The notes beneath the pieces are model-generated. The model did not search any database. It saw only the letters and a list, made by a program, of their open reading frames with translations, and was not told where the DNA came from. Shown piece by piece: positions 1 to 6,893 of a DNA stretch of 36,715 nucleotides (its first letter is position 1; each line of letters starts with the position of its first letter). The translations under genes were made by a program, and so were the position numbers. Source of the stretch: Gammaproteobacteria bacterium (GTDB lineage Bacteria > Pseudomonadota > Gammaproteobacteria > Arenicellales > JAANXG01); contig JAHEIO010000035.1 of NCBI GenBank assembly GCA_024639325.1, positions 1 to 36,715 on the forward strand, given 5' to 3'.

Positions 1-118
1 GCCCCGATGTACTTGGGCTTCATTCGATCCATAGCACCGGCTATGCATCTCACTCCAGCCCGGCGTTCATCGGCACCCGTCCTGCGCAATCGCTCGGGAT
101 CCTGGTGAGAAATGCGGG
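1..118 (+). mobile_element. MITE-like element A, right part (cut by window edge)
   Basis: This stretch matches 36388-36505 near the other end of the window with only about two mismatches, in the same orientation. It ends in CTGGTGAGAAATGCGGG, the right terminal inverted repeat of family A, followed by CTAA. Only the right half is visible because the window starts inside the element. No transposase is encoded, so it is a non-autonomous element. Confidence 0.75.
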
Positions 119-148
119 CTAAAACGACAAAAAGAGAACTTCAGGCTT

Positions 149-294
149 TTAAGGAACCGCTGAATTATTGGTAACCATATGATTCCAATCCCTAGAAATC
201 GGCGCGAGGCGCGCCTCCTACTGTAGGAGCGGCGCCCTCGCGCTTCCCACTGTAGGAGCGGCGCCCTCGCCGCGATTAATCAGGGATTCCCTAA
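149..294 (-). mobile_element. MITE-like element C, copy 1
   Basis: The segment is bounded by imperfect inverted ends (TTAAGGAACCGCTGAATTAT on the left; reverse complement of the right end TTAGGGAATCCCTGATTAAT). It is an inverted, slightly longer copy of 30992-31109. Inside, a GC-rich REP-like unit (TGTAGGAGCGGCGCCCTCGC) occurs twice in tandem, at about 223 and 251; the other copy has one. No coding sequence. It lies just downstream of the GyrI-like gene on the minus strand and could act as a transcript end, though no T-tract terminator is seen. Confidence 0.7.
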
Positions 295-315
295 ATCCTT
301 TTATTCTTTGGTTTT

Positions 316-906
316 TCAGTCGAAAGCCTGGAAGAGCGGTTCGTATGCTGTCCGGTCGATGTTGATCGGCATAACGAAACCGATGCTTTCAGGCTTTTCG
401 CCCGATCCGTAAGTCTCTATTCCCACGGGCGGAATCAGCGATTCTTTCTCCATCAATTTCTGGAGTTTCGGGTAGACCTTCATTGGGCCCAGGAAGTAGG
501 ACATCTCATTAACAAATGGAAATGAACTCAAAATGGCATCGGTCCTTGGGAGTTGAAAGTATTGGAACACCTCTTTCAGCCTGTCCCGCTCGGCTTCAGT
601 GATTTTGTCAATCCGACATCCGATGATTGATCGCAGCTTTGCCTCAGGTGTGCCGGGAGGGTCCAGATAAACAGCCAGTCCGTCACACTCTTTAAGGCCG
701 GTTTGCTGCCAGGCCGTCTGAAACTTCATCCAGCTCGCGTTGAGATCTTTATAGGGCCCGATGTGAGTCGAGAAGATTATTTCAGCTGGTCCGTAACTTC
801 CTCGGGTGGTCCCGACCTTGTGAAATCCGCCGAGGTAAGCATAGAAACCAACCAAAAGGAGGATGATGAAACCAACGACTGAACCGATCACCTTGAGTAC
901 TTTCAT
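316..906 (-). CDS. Membrane-anchored GyrI-like (TEX264-type) domain protein
   Basis: A 196-residue protein with one N-terminal membrane helix (about residues 5-27) followed by a GyrI-like small-molecule-binding domain. The signature THIGPYKDLNASW (about 48-60) is the 'GPY' start typical of the GyrI/SOUL-like fold, and the segment with VYLDPPGTP fits the family too. The topology (anchor plus GyrI domain) resembles TEX264-type proteins. The domain is generally a ligand-binding module; no enzyme activity can be inferred. Start ATG at 906 is preceded by a strong Shine-Dalgarno (AAGGAGC) about 5 nt upstream. It stands alone, with repeat elements downstream and a gene-poor stretch upstream. The family call is fairly secure; ligand and partner are unknown. 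Confidence 0.8.
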   Translation of the reverse strand: MKVLKVIGSVVGFIILLLVGFYAYLGGFHKVGTTRGSYGPAEIIFSTHIGPYKDLNASWMKFQTAWQQTGLKECDGLAVYLDPPGTPEAKLRSIIGCRIDKITEAERDRLKEVFQYFQLPRTDAILSSFPFVNEMSYFLGPMKVYPKLQKLMEKESLIPPVGIETYGSGEKPESIGFVMPINIDRTAYEPLFQAFD

Positions 907-1566
907 AGGTGCTCCTTACAGAACCTTGACTGATTTGTTTCGAGATCGTGCACACCCGATTTGAAAATTTACGTTAATGCTATGACAGAAAAGTTGATCT
1001 TAGTCAGTTGCGGCTGCTTATGTCTGAAAACACAACTGCGCGGTGTCGCGGAACCCAGTTTTCCGATGTCAAGTTACTAAGTCTTGCAGCGGAACTAATA
1101 CGATTCCAGCAACAATGCGGCCGAGGCTGATGCCTTCCGCGCCTGGCATGAGCACAGGGCGACCGCCGCGCAGCACCCCGGCGGAGGAGCTAGATGTCCC
1201 CATCTCCATTCAGACTGAGAACTCACCCTGGCATTCATTTCGCCAGCATTCCTGACCCGGAACGAGAGTCTGGGAATTTCTATTATGCTTGTCTTTAAGT
1301 TGATTCATATCGATGTCATTTCCACGAAGTTCTGATTCAACGAAGCTCCGAGGCCATTGATGAGGTTACCGAAATTTCCGTTTTTGCCAGTGCGTTGGCG
1401 CGCTTCGCCTTGGGTCTTTTCAACATGGGCCTTCGCCATTCACGATCAACCAGTCCGTTTGGGAACCTGGTGCGACAGAACGCATCGAAATTGATTAGTT
1501 TTCCCGATTTTAATGGACCTAGAACGTCATGCTACGGCTACACCACATTCAACTTAATGATGCAGG
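907..1566. other. Gene-poor stretch, nothing recognised
   Basis: About 660 bases between the GyrI-like gene and the mosaic pseudogene. Short open frames exist on both strands (for example 1043-1255 on plus) but none has recognisable protein character or a convincing ribosome site. The stretch may hold further eroded gene fragments. I see no repeat, tRNA or terminator. Confidence 0.4.
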
Positions 1567-2109
1567 TCAAAGATTGGATATTCTCTGCACCACGTCGCCT
1601 ACAGCGACTGAGCCGAGATCGACATCTTCCGCCAGGATCTCGATGATGATGTCCCTGTCCGTCAGGATGCTTACCGGCTTTAATGAAATCAACTCTGGTG
1701 CCCTGCTGCAGCTTGTCGAAACCCTCGTTCAACACACTGTTTCGATGAAAATAGACTTCACGATCGTCTGACGTTTCGATGACACCATAGTCTGCATGTG
1801 GATAGAGTTCCTTGATTTTTCCATGTGACGGCACGGCATGGGACTTCACATCATGGCGCTGCCGCCTCACGTAGTCCTCAGCAGCTTTCGCTGGTGTATC
1901 TCCACCAGGCGAAGCGAGAACACGCCGAAGCACGTTTCTATCGATCTCATGGCCAAACGCCTTCGAAATGATTCTTGCGATGCGGGGATAGCCGAATCGT
2001 GGATTGCGGCGTTTGATTTCGACGATAGCGTCGATGGCCAAATGCCCACAGCCGTTTTCACAGTGCGACCGGGCTGGAGAAAAAACGAAAACAAGCCAAA
2101 TAGAAGCAA
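1567..2109 (-). pseudogene. Mosaic pseudogene: transposase + HPF/cold-shock + CBS fragments
   Basis: Three unrelated gene pieces are joined on the minus strand. (1) 2109-1913: a DDE integrase-type transposase remnant. One frame carries LLFGLFSFFLQPGR and WPSTL, characteristic of the region before the helix-turn-helix; a shifted frame then carries AIDAIVEIKRRNPRFGYPRI and ends near RRVLA. The two frames overlap at CCATCGACGCTATCGTC, as expected for an internal deletion. (2) About 1912-1679: the C-terminal part of a ribosome-hibernation-factor/cold-shock-domain fusion (AEDYVRRQRHDVKSH, then GVIETSDDREVYFHRNSVLN). (3) About 1677-1567, in another frame: a CBS-domain piece (SILTDRDIIIEILAEDV). None is complete. 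The open frame 1538-2041 running across all three is a by-product of fusion, not a functional gene. Confidence 0.75.
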
Positions 2110-2293
2110 TGACTTAAGACCCTATCACCTCAACAAATGGCTCGAAATGCTCCTATATAGGATTGTAAAAGGGCATTCCACAAAGCCGCCTGAATGACCG
2201 CAACGAGTATTGCAGCATTAGCTCGCGCTATCGAAAATCTCATAGCGTCCACCATCTGTAGCGGACACTTTCGCATAGTATTACGCATGCTTA

Positions 2294-3502
2294 TTAGGTA
2301 GGGGTCGTCCGATGCTCACCCCGGTCTATTCGGAGCACGTAGAGAGCGGCAACCAGGGCCATCAGCGAGCAAAACAGCATCATGCCAAGGAGCTGATAGG
2401 CTCCGTTCTCTTCGGTCAGGATAACACCGGTGATCGAGGTCAGCACCGCACCGCCCCCGACCGTCAGCGCCCCCGCCAGCCCCGACGCGCTGCCTGCAAG
2501 CTCTGGCCGTACCGACATCGCGCCGGCACTGCTGCTTGGCATCGTCAACCCATTACCCACGCCAACAAACACCGTCGCGCCAAACAGCGATATCGCATTC
2601 ACGAACCCGGTTAGAAACAGCAGCAGCCCCCCTATGAGTCCTGAGCAGGCGACGATCCTTCCCGAAATCATCATCGTGGTCAGCGGATACCTCTTCGCGT
2701 AGCGACCGGAGAGGAAACTGCCCAGTAGAAAGCCTGCCGTTATGGTTCCCAGATAGAACCCCAGCGTCGCAGGTGGCAATGCTAACACCGTCTCCGCCAC
2801 CAGCGGCGCACCCGCCAGAAATGAGTAAAACGCCCCCGTCGAAAATGCCATGCACAACGCATAACCCCAGAACCGCCGCGACCGGAACAGCGAAGGATAG
2901 GACGGGGACTGCTTCATTAAAGTCCCCGAAGGGACCCTGTTGGTCTCGCCCAGATCGACCCAGCACAGGCCGAGCACCACTACGCCGAAGCCAAAAAAAG
3001 CCAGGAAACTCGCGCGCCAGCCGAACAGCTCATCCAACACCCCGCCAAGCACCGGCCCCAGCATTGGCGCGACCGCCATCGCCATGGTGACATAACCAAT
3101 CTGGCTCGCTGCCTCTTGTGCAGGCACCATATCCCGGATAACCGCGAGCGACAGCACCCAGCCGGAGATGATTACGCCCTGCAGCATCCTGAAGAACAAA
3201 AAACCCCAGATATTGGCGGCCAGCGCACAGCCCAGCGATGCCAGAATGAAAATAACCAACCCCACCAGAAGCACCGGTCGCCGTCCGAGCAGGTCTGACA
3301 ATGGCCCCATGATCAGCTGTAACACCGCAGTGATCCCCAGATAGCCCGCAATCGATAGGGCCACGAGCGCATAGTCAGTGTGAAACTCCTCCGCAATGTT
3401 CGACAGTGAGGGCAAAAACATGTTCAGCGACAGAACCGAAAGGCCGGTGAGAAGCACCAACGTGAACATTCTCGGTGGAGAGTCGGCGGCGGAAATCATC
3501 AT
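2294..3502 (-). CDS. Bcr/CflA-family MFS drug exporter
   Basis: A 402-residue inner-membrane transporter with about 12 hydrophobic helices. Motif A of the major facilitator superfamily is clear (GPLSDLLGRRP, residues 66-76, between TM2 and TM3), and a motif-C-like antiporter segment (AMAVAPMLGPVLGG) lies in TM5. The N-terminus (FLPSLSNIAEEF) and overall length fit the Bcr/CflA drug:proton antiporter subfamily; substrates of relatives include bicyclomycin and sulfonamides, but the substrate here is unknown. Two adjacent ATGs (3502 and 3499) follow AAGGGA, so either may be the start. It is monocistronic, between the mosaic pseudogene and the cassette array. Confidence 0.88.
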   Translation of the reverse strand: MMISAADSPPRMFTLVLLTGLSVLSLNMFLPSLSNIAEEFHTDYALVALSIAGYLGITAVLQLIMGPLSDLLGRRPVLLVGLVIFILASLGCALAANIWGFLFFRMLQGVIISGWVLSLAVIRDMVPAQEAASQIGYVTMAMAVAPMLGPVLGGVLDELFGWRASFLAFFGFGVVVLGLCWVDLGETNRVPSGTLMKQSPSYPSLFRSRRFWGYALCMAFSTGAFYSFLAGAPLVAETVLALPPATLGFYLGTITAGFLLGSFLSGRYAKRYPLTTMMISGRIVACSGLIGGLLLFLTGFVNAISLFGATVFVGVGNGLTMPSSSAGAMSVRPELAGSASGLAGALTVGGGAVLTSITGVILTEENGAYQLLGMMLFCSLMALVAALYVLRIDRGEHRTTPT

Positions 3503-3987
3503 CAGTCCCTTTTAACTGGGAAATGCCCGGCAACGATACGTCAACGTTACCACGCAGGTTAAACAATCGGAAAGCTGGGGGAGATCTGTACCCGCTCCGG
3601 CGTTTTTCAGTCCTTGCGTCTCAATTAAACAGGCTCAGCATAGGCGATCGATGGCCGGCTGGTCTATGCACATCCATCAAGGTTTCGGAATGGACGCAGG
3701 TCTTCACACATGGAACACAACTTATTTAGCAGCTCCTTCGGGTTGGCTGCCCTTGCACCTAGAGAACTTCCGATTGACCGCAGTGTATGGAGGAACCATT
3801 CGCGCCACTTACCCCGAGTGGCCGCACTTGGCGTGCGCCTCAATAAGTGCATAGAAATATACCCGCCCAAGGCCTGTTTGCCCGGTCCGCTATGTCGCGG
3901 ACAGCCGCCAGTCGAGCTCGAGGAACATCAGTACTGGCCTGATAGACTGGACTTGACACATTGCTGTAAGCGCGCGAGCAGAATTGT
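3503..3987. other. Gene-poor stretch beyond the cassette array
   Basis: About 480 bases between the MFS gene and the half attC site. Open frames 3710-4060 (plus) and 3664-3870 (minus) have no recognised family and no convincing start. It may contain the eroded far half of the last attC site and further cassette remains, but nothing can be shown. Confidence 0.35.
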
Positions 3988-4013
3988 GTCTGACTGCATG
4001 CGTTTGTTATGTG
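3988..4013 (-). repeat. Half attC-like site (cassette 3)
   Basis: Read on the minus strand, CACATAACAAACGCATGC begins at the stop codon of the broken membrane-protein gene and continues into GTCAGAC. This is the 5' half pattern of an integron attC site (the core TAACAA followed by the first arm). The matching second arm and GTTRRRY core are not seen further left, so the site is truncated or strongly diverged. Confidence 0.4.
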
Positions 4014-4435
4014 TCATTAAGCCAGCCTTTGCCTTTGACATATTGGAAATACCAAATTAGAAAAACTGCTACTACTGTGGGCAATATGATAATACCGATA
4101 CTTTAACCCATACCGAAATTAATATTTAACGTAAGAGAATGAACTGTTGCTATGGCTACGCCTGATATTGAAGCGAGAAACACGTAGACGGCAGTAGTTT
4201 TTTTGAGTAACAACAAAATACAATCAAGTGCACCGCCAAAAACTGCTACTGCAAAGCCTACAGTTGGCCCTAGAGGACGACCCTGAATGATTGCTTGCTC
4301 AGATTCACGGAAAGAAGCAACCCTATCCGGATTCATCTGTACGAAGAACTTTATGCAGCCCAGAACGTTCCGGATCAACATAAAAATGCTTGTGAGCCAA
4401 AAACTCCAGTAAACTTTTTCAACATTATCGTTTAT
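4007..4435 (-). pseudogene. Broken small membrane protein gene (cassette 3), ATA start and internal stop
   Basis: The frame encodes about 142 residues of a small conserved membrane protein sometimes annotated 'sugar transporter'. VEKVYWSFWLTSIFMLIRNV at the start, PTVGFAVAVFGGALDC and LLLLKKTTAVYVFLASISG in the middle, and IILPTVVAVFLIWYF then KGKGW at the end follow the family pattern. Two lesions are visible. The expected start codon is ATA at 4435-4433, although AAGGAT sits about 5 nt upstream. A TAA stop at 4105-4103 interrupts the frame just after NFGMG, while the homologous C-terminus resumes in the same frame immediately after it. An intact sub-frame 4103-4381 remains but lacks the last helix. 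The gene begins 24 nt after attC site 2, as expected for a cassette gene. Confidence 0.75.
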
Positions 4436-4458
4436 CTAATCCTTCAATTTTGATATGC

Positions 4459-4548
4459 CGCATAACGTCGCAAATTACCGGCGGAAAATAGCAGAGCGAC
4501 GAAGGAGCCAAATTTTTTGACATCCGAGTGAATTTGCATTGTTATGCG
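4459..4548 (-). repeat. attC recombination site of integron cassette 2
   Basis: A 90-bp imperfect palindrome with perfect 8-bp outer arms: on the minus strand it opens with CGCATAAC and closes with GTTATGCG, the R''/R' cores in the GTTATGC variant known from Vibrio-type superintegrons. Inner arms also pair imperfectly (TGCAAATTCACTCGG with the complement of CCGGTAATTTGCG). It starts 5 nt after the stop codon of the DUF6624 gene and ends 24 nt before the next gene, which is the normal cassette arrangement. Confidence 0.85.
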
Positions 4549-4553
4549 ATTTT

Positions 4554-5144
4554 TCATTGCCAACCTACACGTTTTGCCCACTCTTGCCCTTTTATTTTGT
4601 GATCTTGGATATCAGAAGGTGGCCCACCGCCTTCTTCCTCTATTTCCTTCCGGTGCTTTTCTAATGCTTCAGACAACGGAGATAGTCCCAACCTCTTGCG
4701 CCTTTCATCTACCATCTCATTATCGTCAACGTTTGCGAATAGGTTGCCATCATCATCCCAATCGAAGACCATGCCGTAAAGGCATGGTTTTCCTTGATTG
4801 AATAGAATACGATCTTCTAAGCACGCTTCTTGGATTGGCGTGGCGTCTCTATTAGAAACCGCCTTTTTTAACTCCACTAAAAACTGTTTCTGTAAATCCG
4901 GTTTGCTAATAGAATGCTGCGCAATAGTAAAAGCTGCGTTAGCGCCTTCTTTTCCAACCAATGACTTCCCCGGCCACCCATATTCATCGATTATTTTTTT
5001 CAGCTCTTCAGCATTTTTTATATGCAAGGATTCCATTTTTTCAGCATAGCCTTCGTAAAGACCGCCTTCTTTGAGTATTCTATTTCTCACTTCAAGATCT
5101 GTATCCTTCATGGAAACAAGCCTTATTTTTAACTTTTCGTTCAT
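4554..5144 (-). CDS. DUF6624-like protein (integron cassette 2)
   Basis: A 196-residue soluble protein, rich in charged residues. It shows the pattern of the DUF6624 family: YGWPGKSLVGKEG followed by AAFTIAQHS, then CLEDRILFNQGKPCLYGM (about residues 108-125), where relatives have a 'DR...G..Q.YGT' block. The function is unknown. The conserved histidine and DR motif could suggest an enzymatic pocket, but that is inference. The ATG at 5144 lies 17 nt after the end of attC site 1 and its stop is 5 nt from attC site 2, so the gene fills its cassette almost exactly. No promoter was found inside the cassette. Confidence 0.75.
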   Translation of the reverse strand: MNEKLKIRLVSMKDTDLEVRNRILKEGGLYEGYAEKMESLHIKNAEELKKIIDEYGWPGKSLVGKEGANAAFTIAQHSISKPDLQKQFLVELKKAVSNRDATPIQEACLEDRILFNQGKPCLYGMVFDWDDDGNLFANVDDNEMVDERRKRLGLSPLSEALEKHRKEIEEEGGGPPSDIQDHKIKGQEWAKRVGWQ

Positions 5145-5160
5145 GCTCGATTTTTCGTTG

Positions 5161-5221
5161 GCCTAATGCCTCGCATCAGCGGTCCAGCTTTGCTGGGTCC
5201 GACTGCACGCCTTTGTTAAGA
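5161..5221 (-). repeat. attC recombination site of integron cassette 1
   Basis: About 61 bp, read on the minus strand from TCTTAAC(AAAG) to GCATTAGGC. The arms pair imperfectly around a perfect central hairpin (CCAGC-AAA-GCTGG). The outer cores match the attC consensus less well than those of site 2 (ATTAGGC instead of GTTAGGC). It starts 13 nt after the stop of the DUF3303 gene and ends 17 nt before the next start codon. Confidence 0.75.
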
Positions 5222-5233
5222 ATCTGTTGCAAT

Positions 5234-5497
5234 CTATATATTGCTCGCTTTCCCTGGTTTTTCGCCGACTTCTATTATTTCAAAATGGGTAAGGTCATCC
5301 CATTTCTCCGTCCACTCCTGAAACAATTCATATCGTTCTGTTTCCATTAGTTGAAAGCAACGAGCCCCATCTTTCGTTAACCAGCTATCGAGATAGTTCA
5401 ATCCCTCAGGCAGCATTCTTCCATTATCGTGGAACCTCTCGTAAATCGTCTTCATGCAATTTTCGAAGAACGTCTCTATCACCATATACTGTGTCAT
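5234..5497 (-). CDS. DUF3303 family protein (integron cassette 1)
   Basis: An 87-residue protein matching the DUF3303 family: MVIETF at the start, RFHDNGRMLPEGLNYLDSW (about 21-39), RCFQLMET and EWTEKWDDLTHFEIIEV at the end. This is a small ferredoxin-fold-like family of unknown function that is common in gene cassettes. The ATG at 5497 follows GAGGGA by about 8 nt and is preferred over the TTG one codon earlier. It is the first recognisable cassette gene; no attC could be found upstream, so it may be the entry point or the neighbouring cassette is lost. Confidence 0.8.
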   Translation of the reverse strand: MTQYMVIETFFENCMKTIYERFHDNGRMLPEGLNYLDSWLTKDGARCFQLMETERYELFQEWTEKWDDLTHFEIIEVGEKPGKASNI

Positions 5498-6179
5498 CAA
5501 CTATCCCTCAAAGATTAATAACTATTGATGAAGTCCAAATGTGTTCGATAATCTTGCTGCTGTTGTGTCGTGTATTTCAGGTCGGATCTTCGTAACCTCA
5601 TGATTTTGAACTACAAAATACTAAAACCGCTAAATGGCGGCAATAAGTATGTCTGAGAAGTTGATTCCTAAGATTGCTTGACGAATCTCAGTAGATTATT
5701 GGTCGTCGTAGGGCCTAACTACCTTCATAGATTCCCAGGAGTCCAGCGGCAGCTTCCAGTCGCTTCGGAGACAGTCAATTTCCATGGTGCTGCACTGCAC
5801 CACAGATGCATCAAGTCAGTCGGCTCAGATTGGATTTGAAAATATCGAGATGGCTCTTTGTTGCGGCCAATGCCGCCATCGGCTGTTGACTTGCATCTAA
5901 ATCTGATCTGATATTTGTATTGAATTTTGACTCGTCGAATGGACGTGAACTCGGCGCAATATCAAGAACCTGGTGGGTCATCTATTTTCTACAAGCATAT
6001 CTAATAAGGGGTTACTCGAGTCTGTAAATCAACACCCCTCGGAAAAAGCTACAATAACCTTCATATTTCTTCTGGGTCGTACAGTCCACAAGATTACTAT
6101 TGCCGTAGATCAAGGACAGCTGCGGCCAACTCACCTAAGATTCAAAAAAACGGGTTAATCCTAATAAACAGATTTGCCG
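5498..6179. other. Gene-poor stretch between cassette array and fcc genes
   Basis: About 680 bases with no gene I can support. A 29-codon minus frame (5696-5785) and a 61-codon plus frame (5973-6158) have protein-like composition but no recognised family. The cassette promoter and the promoter of the cytochrome gene must lie here, but no clear -35/-10 pair stands out. No integron integrase or attI could be identified. Confidence 0.4.
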
Positions 6180-6881
6180 ATGAACATCATTCCATTTTTC
6201 AGCTACGGCTTCGTAACCGCCATTATCCTGTCTTTTTCAACTATTTCAGCCGCGATAGAGCCGATTCGCGTGGTACTCGAATTCGTGCCCGATATTGACA
6301 ATGGCCGCCGCACCTTTGATATCTGTGCCCGCTGTCATCTTCCTGAGGCCTGGGGCAATGATGACGGCACCTACCCGCAATTGGCAGGCCAGCATGTCAA
6401 CGTGCTGATGAAGCAGCTGCTCGATATCCGCAGCGGCCGCCGGGTCAATCCATCGATGCAGCCATTTGTGCAGGAGCGCACTATCGGGGGATATCAAAAC
6501 CTGGGCGACGTGGTGGCCTATATATCGACCCTGCCGATGAATCCCGACCATGCGAAAGGCCCCTGGCCACCCGGAAGTCTCGAGTATCGCGGAGGCGGCG
6601 AAATCTACCAAAGTCATTGCGCCAGGTGCCATGGCGAGACCGGAGAAGGCAACAACGAACTACTCTATCCACGACTTCAGGGGCAACACTATGCCTACAT
6701 GGCGCGCCAGGCGCGCCTGGTCAGGCGAAACCTGAGAAAGGTCGATCCGAGTATGGCTGCACTGATCGGGGCGCTTTCCACGGAGGAGTTCGACAAGGTA
6801 CTGAACTACGTTTCCTATTTGCCGGTTCCGCAGGCAGACCTCGCGCCAGATGCCCAATGGCGTAACCCAGATTTCCAGTAA
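6180..6881 (+). CDS. Dihaem cytochrome c, sulfide dehydrogenase-type subunit
   Basis: A 233-residue exported cytochrome with a Sec signal peptide (about residues 1-25) and two CARCH haem-binding motifs (about 49-53 and 147-151), each in its own roughly 90-residue class-I cytochrome domain. Its two-domain plan, length and position 12 nt upstream of a sulfide dehydrogenase-like flavoprotein fit the electron-accepting cytochrome subunit (FccA type) of flavocytochrome c; it would pass electrons from the flavin to the respiratory chain in the periplasm. Candidate distal ligands include methionines in NPSMQ and DPSMA, each following a haem. ATG at 6180 is preferred over TTG at 6174; the ribosome site is weak. 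A general cytochrome c4-like role is the alternative. Confidence 0.82.
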   Translation: MNIIPFFSYGFVTAIILSFSTISAAIEPIRVVLEFVPDIDNGRRTFDICARCHLPEAWGNDDGTYPQLAGQHVNVLMKQLLDIRSGRRVNPSMQPFVQERTIGGYQNLGDVVAYISTLPMNPDHAKGPWPPGSLEYRGGGEIYQSHCARCHGETGEGNNELLYPRLQGQHYAYMARQARLVRRNLRKVDPSMAALIGALSTEEFDKVLNYVSYLPVPQADLAPDAQWRNPDFQ

Positions 6882-6893
6882 GGACGACCCAAC

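Noticed and set aside
3710-4060. 116-codon plus frame as a gene
   Set aside because: No family resemblance and it overlaps the half attC site and the end of the cassette gene on the minus strand.
4103-4105. TAA read-through or stop-codon recoding, also at 36041-36043
   Set aside because: Intact genes in the window use TAA, TAG and TGA as normal stops, and both affected genes carry other lesions; simple pseudogenes explain the data.
5713-5719. GCCTAAC (GTTAGGC on minus) as a further attC core
   Set aside because: No pairing second core or arm within 60-150 bp, and the next gene starts over 200 nt away, unlike the other cassettes.
5696-5785. 29-codon minus frame (MEIDCLRSDWK start)
   Set aside because: Protein-like composition but too short and without a recognised family or clear ribosome site; kept only as a note.
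6100-6113. FNR-like box TTGCCGTAGATCAA upstream of the cytochrome gene
   Set aside because: Only the right half matches TTGAT-N4-ATCAA; expected by chance at this length.
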